This document shows positions 43,139-57,465 of a DNA stretch of 64,000 bases, in pieces. The stretch covers positions 4,441,501 to 4,505,500 of the forward strand of contig NW_027464603.1 of assembly GCF_043290135.1 (NCBI RefSeq), given 5' to 3'. The position numbers and the translations under genes were made by a program. Below the pieces are notes generated by a model. The model saw only the letters and a program-made list of their open reading frames with translations. It was not told the origin of the DNA and ran no database searches. Source of the stretch: Rhipicephalus microplus. Lineage: Eukaryota; Arthropoda; Arachnida; Ixodida; Ixodidae. Each line of letters opens with the position of its first letter. Positions within the stretch are counted from its first letter, which is position 1.

Positions 43139-46054
43139 TCCACAACTAGAAACTCCACAACTAGAAACTCCACAAATTGAAACACCACAACTAGATACTC
43201 CACAACTACAAACTCCACAACTTGAAAGACCACAACTAGAAACTCCGCAACTAGAAACTCCGCAACTAGAAACTCCCCAACTAGAGACTCCATAACTTGA
43301 AACACCACAACTAGATACTCCACAGCTACAAATTCCACATCTAGAAACTCAAAATTTAGAAACTCCGCAACTAGAAACTTCGCAACTTTAAACTCCACAA
43401 CTAGACACTCCATAACTAGGAACTCCACAACAAGAAACTCCACAACTACAGACTCCACAACTACAAACTCCACAACTAGAAACTCCACAACTGGAAACTT
43501 CGCAACTAGAAACTCCGCAACTAGAAACTCTACAACAAGAAATTCCACAACCGGAGACTTAACAACTTGAGACTTCGCAACTAGAAACTCGGCAACTAGA
43601 AACTCAACAACTAGAAACTCCACAACTAAAAACTCCACAACTAGAAACTCCACATCTTGAAACTCCACAACTAGAGACTCAATAACTAGGAACTCCACAA
43701 CTAAAAACTCCACAACTACCAACTCCACAACTAGAAACTCCGCAAATAGAAACTCCACAACTAGAAATTCCACAACCAGAGACTCAACAACTTGAGACTC
43801 CACAACAACAAACTCCACAACTAGAAACTCCGCAACTAGAACCTCCGCAACTAGAAACTCCGCAACTAGAAACTCCACAACTAGAAATTCCACAACCAGA
43901 GACTCAACAACTTGAGACTCCACAACTAAAAACTCCACAGCTAGAAACTCTACAACTTGAGACTTCGCAACTAGAAACTTGGCAACTAGAAACACAAAGA
44001 CTAGAAACTCCACAACTAGAAACTCCACAACTTGAAACTCCACAACTAGAAACGCAACAACTAGAAACTCCACACCCAGAAACTCCGCAACTAGAAACTC
44101 CACAACTAGAAACTCCACAACTAGAAACTATGCAACTAGAAACTCCGAGACTAGAAACTCCAAAGCTAGAACGTCCGCAACTAGAAACTCTGCAACTAGA
44201 AACTCCACAACTAGAAACTCCAACACTAGAAACTCCACAACTAGAAACTCTACAACTAGAAACTCCACAACTAGAGACTCCAAAACTAGAGACTCCGAAA
44301 CGACAGACCTCGCAACTAGAAACTCTGCAACTAGAAACTGCACAGCTAGAAACTTGCAACTCGAAACTCCACAACTAGAAGTTCCAACACCAGAGACTCG
44401 ACAACTAGAAACTCCACAACTAGAAACCCAGCAACTAGAAACTCCACAACTAGAAACTCAACACCTACAAATTCTACAACTTGAAACACCACAACTAGAA
44501 ACGCAACAACTAGAAACTCCACACCTAGAAACTCCGCAACTAGAAACTCCACAACTAGAAACTCCACAACTAGAAACTATGCAACTAGAAACTCCGCAAC
44601 TAGAAACTCCACAGCTAGAACGTCCGCAACTAGAAATTCTGCAACTAGAAACTCTGCAACCAGAAACTCCAACGCTAGAAACTCCACAACTAGAAACTCC
44701 ACAACTAGAGACCACAACTAGAGACTCTGCAACTAGAAACTCCCCAGCTAGAAACTCCGCAAATAGAAACTCCGCAACTAGAAACTCCACAACTAGAGAC
44801 TCCGCAACTATGAACTCCACAACTTGAAACTCTGCAACTCGAAACTCTGCAACTAGAAAATTCCCAACTAGAAACTACACAACTACAATCTCCACAACTC
44901 GAAACTCCGCAACTACAAAATCCACAACTAGAAACTCCACAACTGGGAACTCTGCAACTAGAAAATGTACAACTAGAAACTCGAAAACTAAAAACTCCAA
45001 CTAGAAACTCCACAACTAGAAACTCCACAACTACAGACTTCACAACTAGAAACTCCATGCTAGAGACTCCACAACTAGAAACTCCACAAATACGAACCCC
45101 ACAACTACGAACACCACAACTAGAAACTCCACAACTAGAAACTCCACAACTTGAGACTTCGCAACTAGAAACTCCACAACTAGAAACACCACAACTACAG
45201 ACTCCACAACTAGAAACTCTACAACTAGAAACTCCGCAACTAGAAACTCCACAACTAGAGACTCCATAACTTGAAACTCCACAACTAGAAACTCCACAAC
45301 TACGAACCTCACAACCAGAAACTCCACAACTAGAAACTCCGCAACAAGAAACTCCACAGCTAGAAACTCCACAACTTGAGACTTCGAAACTAGAAACTCG
45401 GCAACTAGAAACTCCACAACAAGAAACTCCACAACTAGAAACTCCCGAAATTGAAACGCCACAACTAGATACTCCACAACTACAAATTTCACAACTAGAA
45501 ACTCCACAACTAAAAACTCCGCAACTAGAAACTCCGCAACTAGAAACTCCTCAACTAGAGACTCCATAACTTGAAACACCACAACTAGATACTCCACAAC
45601 TACAAATTCCACATCTAGAAACTCCAAATTTAGAAACTCCGCAACTTTAAATTCCATAACTAGACACTCTATAACTAGGAACTCCTCAACAAGAAACTCC
45701 ACAACTACAGACTCCACAACTACAAACTCCACAACTAGAAACTCCACAACTTGAAACTCCGCAACTAGAAACTCCAACGCTAGAAACTCCACAACTAGAA
45801 ACTCCACAACTAGAAACTCCACAACTAGAGACTCCAAAACTAGAGACTCCGCAACTATAAACTCCACAGCTAGAAACTCCGCAACTAGAAACTCCGCAAC
45901 TAGAAACTCCACTACTAGAGACTCCGCAACTATAAACTCCACAACTTGAAACTCTGCAAGTCGAAACTCTGCAACTAGAAACTCCACAACTAGAAACTCC
46001 ACAACTAGAAACTCCACAACTAGACACTTCGCAACTAGAAACTCCACAACTAGA
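43139..46054. repeat. 2.95-kb tandem duplication, copy 2
   Basis: This is the second copy of 40,190-43,138. Unlike copy 1 it runs on into the complete 5,347-bp repeat. One private change is ACTAAAAACTCC near 43,626 where copy 1 has ACTAGAAACTCC. Confidence 0.84.
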
Positions 46055-49000
46055 CATTCCACAACTAGAAAACTCCGCAACTAGAAACTCCACCACTAGA
46101 CACTCAAAACTTGAGACTCCGCAACGACAGAGCTCGCAACTAGAAACTCTGCAACTAGAAACTGCACAGCTAGAAACTTGCAACTCGAAACTCTGCAACT
46201 AAAACTCCGCAACTAGAAACTCCACAGCTAGAAAATCCACAACCAGAGACTCCACAACTACAAACTCCATCACTAGAAACTTCACAATTAGAAACTCCAC
46301 AAGTAGAAACTCCACAACTTGAGACTTTGCAACTAGAAACTCGGCAACTAGAAACTCAACAACTAGAAACTCCACAACTAGGAACTTCACAACTAGAAAC
46401 TCCACAACTTGAAACACCACAACTAGATACTCCACAACTACAATATCCAACACTAGAAACTCCACAACAAGAAACTCCATAACTAGAAACTCCGCAACTA
46501 GAAACTCCACAACTACAGACTCCACAACTAGAAACTCCACAGCTAGAGACTCCACAACTAGAAACTCTACAACTAGAAACTCCACAACTACGAACCTCAC
46601 AACTAGAAACTCTACAAGTAGAAACTCCGCAACTAGAAACTCCACAGCTAGAAACTCCACAACTTGAGACTTTGCAACTAGAAACTCGGCAACTAGAAAC
46701 TCCACAACTAGAAACTCCACAGCTAGAGACTCCACAACTAGAAACTCTACAACTAGAAACTCCACAACTACGAACCTCACAACTAGAAACTCTACAAGTA
46801 GAAACTCCACAACTTAGGACTTCGCAACTTTAAACTCCACAACTAGAAACTCCGCAACTAGAAACTCCACAGCTAGAAACTCCACAACTTGAGACTTTGC
46901 AACTAGAAACTCGGCAACTAGAAACTCCACAACTAGAAACTCCACAACTAGAAACTCCACAAATTGAAACACCACAACTAGATACTCCACAACTACAAAC
47001 TCCACAACTTGAAAGACCACAACTAGAAACTCCGCAACTAGAAACTCCGCAACTAGAAACTCCCCAACTAGAGACTCCATAACTTGAAACACCACAACTA
47101 GATACTCCACAGCTACAAATTCCACATCTAGAAACTCAAAATTTAGAAACTCCGCAACTAGAAACTTCGCAACTTTAAACTCCACAACTAGACACTCCAT
47201 AACTAGGAACTCCACAACAAGAAACTCCACAACTACAGACTCCACAACTACAAACTCCACAACTAGAAACTCCACAACTGGAAACTTCGCAACTAGAAAC
47301 TCCGCAACTAGAAACTCTACAACAAGAAATTCCACAACCGGAGACTTAACAACTTGAGACTTCGCAACTAGAAACTCGGCAACTAGAAACTCAACAACTA
47401 GAAACTCCACAACTAGAAACTCCACAACTAGAAACTCCACATCTTGAAACACCACAACTAGATACTCCACAACTACAAATTCCACAACAAGAAACTCCAA
47501 ATTTAGAAACCCCGCAACTAGAAACTCCGCAACTTAAAACTCCACAACTAGAGACTCCAGAACTAGAAACTCCACAACTAGAAACTCCATAAGTAGAAAC
47601 TCCACAACTAGAAACTCCACAACTACAGACTCCACAACTAGAAACTCCACAGCTAGAGACTCCACAACTAGAAACTCCACAACTAGAAACTCTGCAACTA
47701 GAAACTCCACAGCTAGAAACTCCACAACTTGAGACTTTGCAACTAGAAACTCGGCAACTAGAAACTCCACAACTAGAAACTCCACAACTAGAAACATCAC
47801 AACTAGAAACTCAACAACTTGAAACACCACTACTAGATTCTCCGCAACTACAAATTCCACAACTAGAAACTCCACAACTAGAAACTCCATAAGTAGAAAC
47901 TCCACAACTAGAAACTCCACAACTACAGACTCCACAACTAGAAACTCCACAGCTAGAGACTCCACAACTAGAAACTCCACAAATACGAACCCCACAACTA
48001 CGAACCCCACAACAAGAAACTCCACAACTAGAAACTCCACAACTTGAGACTTCGCAACTAGACACTCCACAACTAGAAACACCACAACTACAGACTCCAC
48101 AACTAGAAACTCTACAACTAGAAACTCCGCAACTAGAAACTCCACAACTAGAAACTCTACAAGTAGAAACTCCGCAACTAGAAACTCCACAGCTAGAAAC
48201 TCCACAACTTGAGACTTTGCAACTAGAAACTCGGCAACTAGAAACTCCACAAATTGAAACACCACAACTAGATACTCCACAACTACAAATTCCACAACAT
48301 GGAAGTCCACAACTAGAAACTCCACAACTAGAAACTCCGCAACTAGAAACTCCACAACTAGAGACTCCATAACTTGAAACACCACAACTAGGTACTCCAC
48401 AGCTACAAATTCCACATCTAGATACTCCAAATTTAGAAACTCCGCAACTTTAAACTCCACAACTAGACACTCCATAACTAGGAACTCCACAACAAGAAAC
48501 TCCACAACTACAGACTCCACAACTACAAACTCCACAACTAGAAACTCCACAACTGGAAACTGCGCAACTAGAAACTCCGCAACTAGAAACTCCACAACAA
48601 GAAATTCCACAACCGGAGACTCAAAAACTTGAGACTCCACAACTAAAAACTCCACAACTTGAGACTTCGCAACTAGAAACTCGGCAACTAGAAACTCAAC
48701 AACTAGAAACTCCACAACTAGAAACTCCACAACTAGAAACTCCACAACTAGAAACTCCACAACTTGAAACACCACAACTAGATACTCCACAACTACAAAT
48801 TCCACAACAAGAAACTCCAAATTTAGAAACCCCGCAACTAGAAACTCCGCAACTTAAAACTCCAGAACTACAGACTCCAGAACTAGGAACTCCACATCTA
48901 GAAACTCGACAACTACAGACTCCACAACTACAAACTTCGCAACTAGAAACTCCACAACCAGAAACTCCGCAACTAGAAACTCCACAACTAGAAGTTCCAC

Positions 49001-52000
49001 AACCAGAGACTCAACAACTAGAAACTCCACAACTAGAAACCCAGCAAATAGAAACTCCACAACTAGAAACTCAACACCTACAAATTCTACAACTTGAAAC
49101 ACCACAACTAGAAACGCAACAACTAGAAACTCCACACCTAGAAACTCCGCAACTAGAAACTCCACAACTAGAAACTCCACATTTAGAAACTATGCAACTA
49201 GAAACTCCACAGCTAGAACGTCCGCAACAAGAAACTCTGCAACTAGGAACTCTGCAACTAGAAACTCCAACGCTAGAAACTCCACAACTAGAAACTCCAC
49301 AACTAGAAACTCCTCAACTAGAGACCACAAATAGAGACTCCGCAACTAGAAACTCTCCAGCTAGAATCTCCGCAACTAGAAACTCCACAACTAGAGACTC
49401 CGCCACTATGAACTCCACAACTTGAAACTCTGCAACTCGAAACTCTGCAACTAGAAAATTCCCAACTAGAAACTACACAACTACAATCTCCACAACTCGA
49501 AACTCCGCAACTACAAAATCCACAACTAGAAACTCCACAACTGGGAACTCGGCAACTAGAAAATGTACAACTAGAAACTCGAAAACTAAAAACTCCAACT
49601 AGAAACTCCACAACTAGAAACTCCGCAACTAGAAACTCCACAACTAGACAATTCGCAACTAGAAACTCCACAACTAGACACTCCACAACTAGAAAACTCC
49701 GTAACTAGAAACTCCACAGCTAGAAACTCCACAACTTGAGACTTTGCTACTAGAAACTCGGCAACTAGAAACTCCATAACTAGAAACTCCACAACTGGAA
49801 ACTCCACAACTAGAAACTCCACAAATTGAAACACCACAACTAGATAGTCCACAACTACAAATTCCACAACTTGAAAGTCCACAACTAGAAACTCCGCAAC
49901 TAGAAACTCCGCAACTAGAAACTCCCCAACTAGAGACTCCATAACTTGAAACACCACAACTAGATACTCCACAGCTACACATTCCACATCTAGAAACTCC
50001 AAATTTAGAAACTCCGCAACTAGAAACTCCGCAACTTTAAACTCCACAACTAGACACTCCATAACTAGGAACTCCACAACAAGAAACTCCACAACTACAG
50101 ACTCCACAACTACAAACTCCACAACTAGAAACTCCACAACTAGAGACTCCGCAACTATGAACTCCACAACTTGAAACTCTGCAACTCGAAACTCTGCAAC
50201 TAGAAAATTCCCAACTAGAAACTACACAACTACAATCTCCACAACTCGAAACTCCGCAACTACAAAATCCACAACTAGAAACTCCACAACTGGGAACTCT
50301 GCAACTAGAAAATGTACAACTAGAAACTCGAAAACTAAAAACTCCAACTAGAAACTCCACAACTAGAAACTCCACAACTACAGACTTCACAACTAGAAAC
50401 TCCATGCTAGAGACTCCACAACTAGAAACTCCACAAATACGAACCCCACAACTACGAACACCACAACTAGAAACTCCACAACTAGAAACTCCACAACTTG
50501 AGACTTCGCAACTAGAAACTCCACAACTAGAAACACCACAACTACAGACTCCACAACTAGAAACTCTACAACTAGAAACTCCGCAACTAGAAACTCCACA
50601 ACTAGAGACTCCATAACTTGAAACTCCACAACTAGAAACTCCACAACTACGAACCTCACAACCAGAAACTCCACAACTAGAAACTCCGCAACAAGAAACT
50701 CCACAGCTAGAAACTCCACAACTTGAGACTTCGAAACTAGAAACTCGGCAACTAGAAACTCCACAACAAGAAACTCCACAACTAGAAACTCCCGAAATTG
50801 AAACGCCACAACTAGATACTCCACAACTACAAATTTCACAACTAGAAACTCCACAACTAAAAACTCCGCAACTAGAAACTCCGCAACTAGAAACTCCTCA
50901 ACTAGAGACTCCATAACTTGAAACACCACAACTAGATACTCCACAACTACAAATTCCACATCTAGAAACTCCAAATTTAGAAACTCCGCAACTTTAAATT
51001 CCATAACTAGACACTCTATAACTAGGAACTCCTCAACAAGAAACTCCACAACTACAGACTCCACAACTACAAACTCCACAACTAGAAACTCCACAACTTG
51101 AAACTCCGCAACTAGAAACTCCAACGCTAGAAACTCCACAACTAGAAACTCCACAACTAGAAACTCCACAACTAGAGACTCCAAAACTAGAGACTCCGCA
51201 ACTATAAACTCCACAGCTAGAAACTCCGCAACTAGAAACTCCGCAACTAGAAACTCCACTACTAGAGACTCCGCAACTATAAACTCCACAACTTGAAACT
51301 CTGCAAGTCGAAACTCTGCAACTAGAAACTCCACAACTAGAAACTCCACAACTAGAAACTCCACAACTAGACACTTCGCAACTAGAAACTCCACAACTAG
51401 ACATTCCACAACTAGAAAACTCCGCAACTAGAAACTCCACCACTAGACACTCAAAACTTGAGACTCCGCAACGACAGAGCTCGCCACTAGAAACTCTGCA
51501 ACTAGAAACTGCACAGCTAGAAACTTGCAACTCGAAACTCTGCAACTAAAACTCCGCAACTAGAAACTCCACAGCTAGAAAATCCACAACCAGAGACTCC
51601 ACAACTACAAACTCCATCACTAGAAACTTCACAATTAGAAACTCCACAAGTAGAAACTCCACAACTTGAGACTTTGCAACTAGAAACTCGGCAACTAGAA
51701 ACTCAACAACTAGAAACTCCACAACTAGGAACTTCACAACTAGAAACTCCACAACTTGAAACACCACAACTAAATACTCCACAACTACAATATCCAACAC
51801 TAGAAACTCCACAACAAGAAACTCCATAACTAGAAACTCCGCAACTAGAAACTCCACAACTACAGACTCCACAACTAGAAACTCCACAGCTAGAGACTCC
51901 ACAACTAGAAACTCTACAACTAGAAACTCCACAACTACGAACCTCACAACTAGAAACTCTACAAGTAGAAACTCCGCAACTAGAAACTCCACAGCTAGAA

Positions 52001-52797
52001 ACTCCACAACTTGAGACTTTGCAACTAGAAACTCCGCAACTAGAAACTCCACAACTAGAAACTCCACAGCTAGAGACTCCACAACTAGAAACTCTACAAC
52101 TAGAAACTCCACAACTACGAACCTCACAACTAGAAACTCTACAAGTAGAAACTCCACAACTTAGGACTTCGCAACTTTAAACTCCACAACTAGAAACTCC
52201 GCAACTAGAAACTCCACAGCTAGAAACTCCACAACTTGAGACTTTGCAACTAGAAACTCGGCAACTAGAAACTCCACAACTAGAAACTCCACAACTAGAA
52301 ACTCCACAAATTGAAACACCACAACTAGATACTCCACAACTACAAACTCCACAACTTGAAAGACCACAACTAGAAACTCCGCAACTAGAAACTCCGCAAC
52401 TAGAAACTCCCCAACTAGAGACTCCATAACTTGAAACACCACAACTAGATACTCCACAGCTACAAATTCCACATCTAGAAACTCAAAATTTAGAAACTCC
52501 GCAACTAGAAACTTCGCAACTTTAAACTCCACAACTAGACACTCCATAACTAGGAACTCCACAACAAGAAACTCCACAACTACAGACTCCACAACTACAA
52601 ACTCCACAACTAGAAACTCCACAACTGGAAACTTCGCAACTAGAAACTCCGCAACTAGAAACTCTACAACAAGAAATTCCACAACCGGAGACTTAACAAC
52701 TTGAGACTTCGCAACTAGAAACTCGGCAACTAGAAACTCAACAACTAGAAACTCCACAACTAGAAACTCCACAACTAGAAACTCCACATCTTGAAAC
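43801..52797. repeat. 9-kb superblock, copy 2
   Basis: This is the partner of 31,721-40,716. Beyond 52,797 it continues as the 5,347-bp repeat (CATCTTGAAACACC), while copy 1 switches at the same point to CATCTTGAAACTCC and a different unit order. Copy 2 therefore looks like the form with an intact repeat and copy 1 the interrupted one. Confidence 0.87.
44777..50123. repeat. 5,347-bp higher-order repeat, full copy
   Basis: This is a full-length copy, 12,065 bp downstream of the one at 32,712 and directly followed by another copy at 50,124. Every marker and junction block occurs in the same order. Differences from the 32,712 copy are scattered single bases such as ACTCCTCAAC near 49,313. Confidence 0.9.
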
Positions 52798-55319
52798 ACC
52801 ACAACTAGATACTCCACAACTACAAATTCCACAACAAGAAACTCCAAATTTAGAAACCCCGCAACTGGAAACTCCGCAACTTAAAACTCCACAACTAGAG
52901 ACTCCAGAACTAGAAACTCCACAACTAGAAACTCCATAAGTAGAAACTCCACAACTAGAAACTCCACAACTACAGACTCCACAACTAGAAACTCCACAGC
53001 TAGAGACTCCACAACTAGAAACTCCACAACTAGAAACTCTGCAACTAGAAACTCCACAGCTAGAAACTCCACAACTTGAGACTTTGCAACTAGAAACTCG
53101 GCAACTAGAAACTCCACAACTAGAAACTCCACAACTAGAAACATCACAACTAGAAACTCAACAACTTGAAACACCACTACTAGATACTCCGCAACTACAA
53201 ATTCCACAACTAGAAACTCCACAACTAGAAACTCCATAAGTAGAAACTCCACAACTAGAAACTCCACAACTACAGACTCCACAACTAGAAACTCCACAGC
53301 TAGAGACTCCACAACTAGAAACTCCACAAATACGAACCCCACAACTACGAACCCCACAACAAGAAACTCCACAACTAGAAACTCCACAACTTGAGACTTC
53401 GCAACTAGAAACTCCACAACTAGAAACACCACAACTACAGACTCCACAACTAGAAACTCTACAACTAGAAACTCCGCAACTAGAAACTCCACAACTAGAA
53501 ACTCTACAAGTAGAAACTCCGCAACTAGAAACTCCACAACTAGAGACTCCATAACTTGAAACACCACAACTAGGTACTCCACAGCTACAAATTCCACATC
53601 TAGATACTCCAAATTTAGAAACTCCGCAACTTTAAACTCCACAACTAGACACTCCATAACTAGGAACTCCACAACAAGAAACTCCACAACTACAGACTCC
53701 ACAACTAAAACTCCACAACTAGAAACTCCACAACTGGAAACTGCGCAACTAGAAACTCCGCAACTAGAAACTCCACAACAAGAAATTCCACAACCGGAGA
53801 CTCAAAAACTTGAGACTCCACAAATAAAAACTCCACAACTTGAGACTTCGCAACTAGAAACTCGGCAACTAGAAACTCAACAACTAGAAACTCCACAACT
53901 AGAAACTCCACAACTAGAAACTCCACAACTAGAAACTCCACAACTTGAAACACCACAACTAGATACTCCACAACTACAAATTCCACAACAAGAAACTCCA
54001 AATTTAGAAACCCCGCAACTAGAAACTCCGCAACTTAAAACTCCAGAACTACAGACTCCAGAACTAGGAACTCCACATCTAGAAACTCGACAACTACAGA
54101 CTCCACAACTACAAACTTCGCAACTAGAAACTCCACAACCAGAAACTCCGCAACTAGAAACTCCACAACTAGAAGTTCCACAACCAGAGACTCAACAACT
54201 AGAAACTCCACAACTAGAAACCCATCAAATAGAAACTCCACAACTAGAAACTCAACACCTACAAATTCTACAACTTGAAACACCACAACTGGAAACGCAA
54301 CAACTAGAAACTCCACACCTAGAAACTCCGCAACTAGAAACTCCACAACTAGAAACTCCACATTTAGAAACTATGCAACTAGAAACTCCACAGCTAGAAC
54401 GTCCGCAACAAGAAACTCTGCAACTAGGAACTCTGCAACTAGAAACTCCAACGCTAGAAACTCCACAACTAGAAACTCCACAACTAGAAACTCCACAACT
54501 AGAGACCACAAATAGAGACTCCGCAACTAGAAACTCTCCAGCTAGAATCTCCGCAACTAGAAACTCCACAACTAGAGACTCCGCCACTATGAACTCCACA
54601 ACTTGAAACTTGCAACTCGAAACTCTGCAACTAGAAAATTCCCAACTAGAAACTACACAACTACAATCTCCACAACTCGAAACTCCGCAACTACAAAATC
54701 CACAACTAGAAACTCCACAACTGGGAACTCGGCAACTAGAAAATGTACAACTAGAAACTCGAAAACTAAAAACTCCAACTAGAAACTCCACAACTAGAAA
54801 CTCCGCAACTAGAAACTCCACAACTAGACAATTCGCAACTAGAAACTCCACAACTAGACACTCCACAACTAGAAAACTCCGTAACTAGAAACTCCACAGC
54901 TAGAAACTCCACAACTTGAGACTTTGCTACTAGAAACTCGGCAACTAGAAACTCCATAACTAGAAACTCCACAACTGGAAACTCCACAACTAGAAACTCC
55001 ACAAATTGAAACACCACAACTAGATAGTCCACAACTACAAATTCCACAACTTGAAAGTCCACAACTAGAAACTCCGCAACTAGAAACTCCGCAACTAGAA
55101 ACTCCCCAACTAGAGACTCCATAACTTGAAACACCACAACTAGATACTCCACAGCTACACATTCCACATCTAGAAACTCCAAATTTAGAAACTCCGCAAC
55201 TAGAAACTCCGCAACTTTAAACTCCACAACTAGACACTCCATAACTAGGAACTCCACAACAAGAAACTCCACAACTACAGACTCCACAACTACAAACTCC
55301 ACAACTAGAAACTCCACAA
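50124..55319. repeat. 5,347-bp higher-order repeat, near-full copy
   Basis: This is the last copy in the run. It lacks about 165 bp (11 units) near 53,530 and single bases near 53,706 and 54,610, so the spacing to the previous copy drops from 5,347 to 5,181 and then 5,180 bp. It ends at about 55,319, where CTGGAAACTCC replaces the CTAGAGACTCC that closes the other copies. Confidence 0.88.
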
Positions 55320-56480
55320 CTGGAAACTCCGCAACTAGAAACTCCGCAACTAGAAACTCTACAACAAGAAATTCCACAACCGGAGACTCAACAACTTGAG
55401 ACTTCGCAACTAGAAACTCGGCAACTAGAAACTCAACAACTAGAAACTCCACAACTAGAAACTCCACAACTAGAAACTCCACAACTTGAAACACCACAAC
55501 TAGATACTCCACAACTACAAATTTCACAACAAGAAACTCCAAATTTAGAAACCCCGCAACTAGAAACTCCGCAACTTAAAACTCCACAACTAGAGACTCC
55601 ATAACTAGGAACTCCACATCTAGAAACTCCACAACTACAGACTCCACAACTACAAACTTCGCAACTACAAACTCCACAACCAGAAACTCCGCAACTAGAA
55701 ACTCCACAACTAGAAACCCAGCAACTAGAAACTCCACAACTAGAAACTCAACACCTACAAATTCTACAACTTGAAACACCACAACTAGAAACGCAACAAC
55801 TAGAAACTCCACACCTAGAAACTCCGCAACTAGAAACTCCACAACTAGAAACTCCACAACTAGAAACTATGCAACTAGAAACTCCGCAATTAGAAACTCC
55901 ACAGCTAGAACGTCCGCAACTAGAAACTCTGCAACTAGGAACTCTGCAACTAGAAACTCCAACGCTAGAAACTCCACAACTAGAAACTCCACAACTAGAA
56001 ACTCCACAACTAGAGTCCACAACTAGAGACTCCGCAACTAGAAACTCCCCAGCTAGAAACTCCGCAACTAGAAACTCCACAACTAGAGACTCCGCAACTA
56101 TGAACTCCACAACTTGAAACTCTGTAACTCGAAACTCTGCAACTAGAAAATTCCTAACTAGAAACTACACAACTACAATCTCCACAACTCGAAACTCCGC
56201 AACTACAAAATCCACAACTAGAAACTCCACAACTGGGAACTCCGCAACTAGAAAATGTACAACTAGAAACTCGAAAACTAAAAACTCCAACTAGAAACTC
56301 CACAACTAGAAACTCCGCAACTAGAAACTCCACAACTAGACAATTCGCAACTAGAAACTCCACAACTAGACACTCCACAACTAGAAAACTCCGCAACTAG
56401 AAACTCCACAACTAGACACTCAAAACTTGAGACTCCGCAACGACAGACTTCGCAACTAGAAACTCTGCAACTAGAAACTG
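55140..56480. repeat. Right-end duplication, 5.8-kb spacing, copy 1
   Basis: This matches about 60,955-62,350 with a spacing growing from 5,813 to 5,872 bp through several unit gains and losses. It contains a marker block at 56,154-56,396 with the region-1 base state (ATTCCTAAC), unlike the state in the neighbouring 5,347-bp copies. Confidence 0.75.
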
Positions 56481-57465
56481 CACAGCTAGAAACTCGAAAC
56501 TCTGCAACTAAAACTCCGCAACTAGAAACTCCACAGCTAGAAACTCCACAACTAGAAACTCCACAACTAGAGACTCCACAACTAGAAACTCCGCAACTAG
56601 AAACTCCACAGCTAGAAACTCCACAACTTGAGACTTTGCAACTAGAAACTCGGCAACTAGAAACTCCACAACTAGAAACTCCACAACTAGAAACTATGCA
56701 ACTAGAAACTCCGCAACTAGAAACTCCACAGCTAGAACATCCGCAACTAGAAACTCTGCAACTAGGAACTCTGCAACTAGAAACACCAACGCTAGAAACT
56801 CCACAACTAGAAACTCCACAACTAGAAACTCCACAACTAGAGACCACAACTAGAGACTCCGCAACTAGAAACTCCCCAGCTAGAAACTCCGCAACTAGAA
56901 ACTCCGCAACTAGAAACTCCACAACTAGAGACTCCGCAACTATGAACTCCACAACTTGAAACTCTGCAACTCGAAACTCTGCAACTAGAAACTCCGCAAC
57001 TAGAAACTCCACAACTGCACAACTCCACAACTTCAGACTTTGCAACTAGAAACTCGGCAACTAGAAACTCAACAACTAGAAACTCCACAACTAGAAACAT
57101 CACAACTAGAAACTCCACAACTTGAAACACCACAACTAGATACTCCGCAACTACAAATTCCACAACTAGAAACTCCACAACTAGAAACTCCATAAGTAGA
57201 AACTCCACAACTAGAAACTCCACAACTACAGACTCCACAACTAGAAACTCCACAGCTAGAGACTACACAACTAGAAACTCCACAAATACGAACCCCACAA
57301 CTACGAACACCACAACAAGAAACTCCACAACTAGAAACTCCACAACTTGAAACACCACAACTAGATACTCCGCAACTACAAATTCCACAACTAGAAACTC
57401 CACAACTAAACACTTCATAACTAGAAACTCCACAACTAGAAACTCCACAACTACAGACTTCACAA

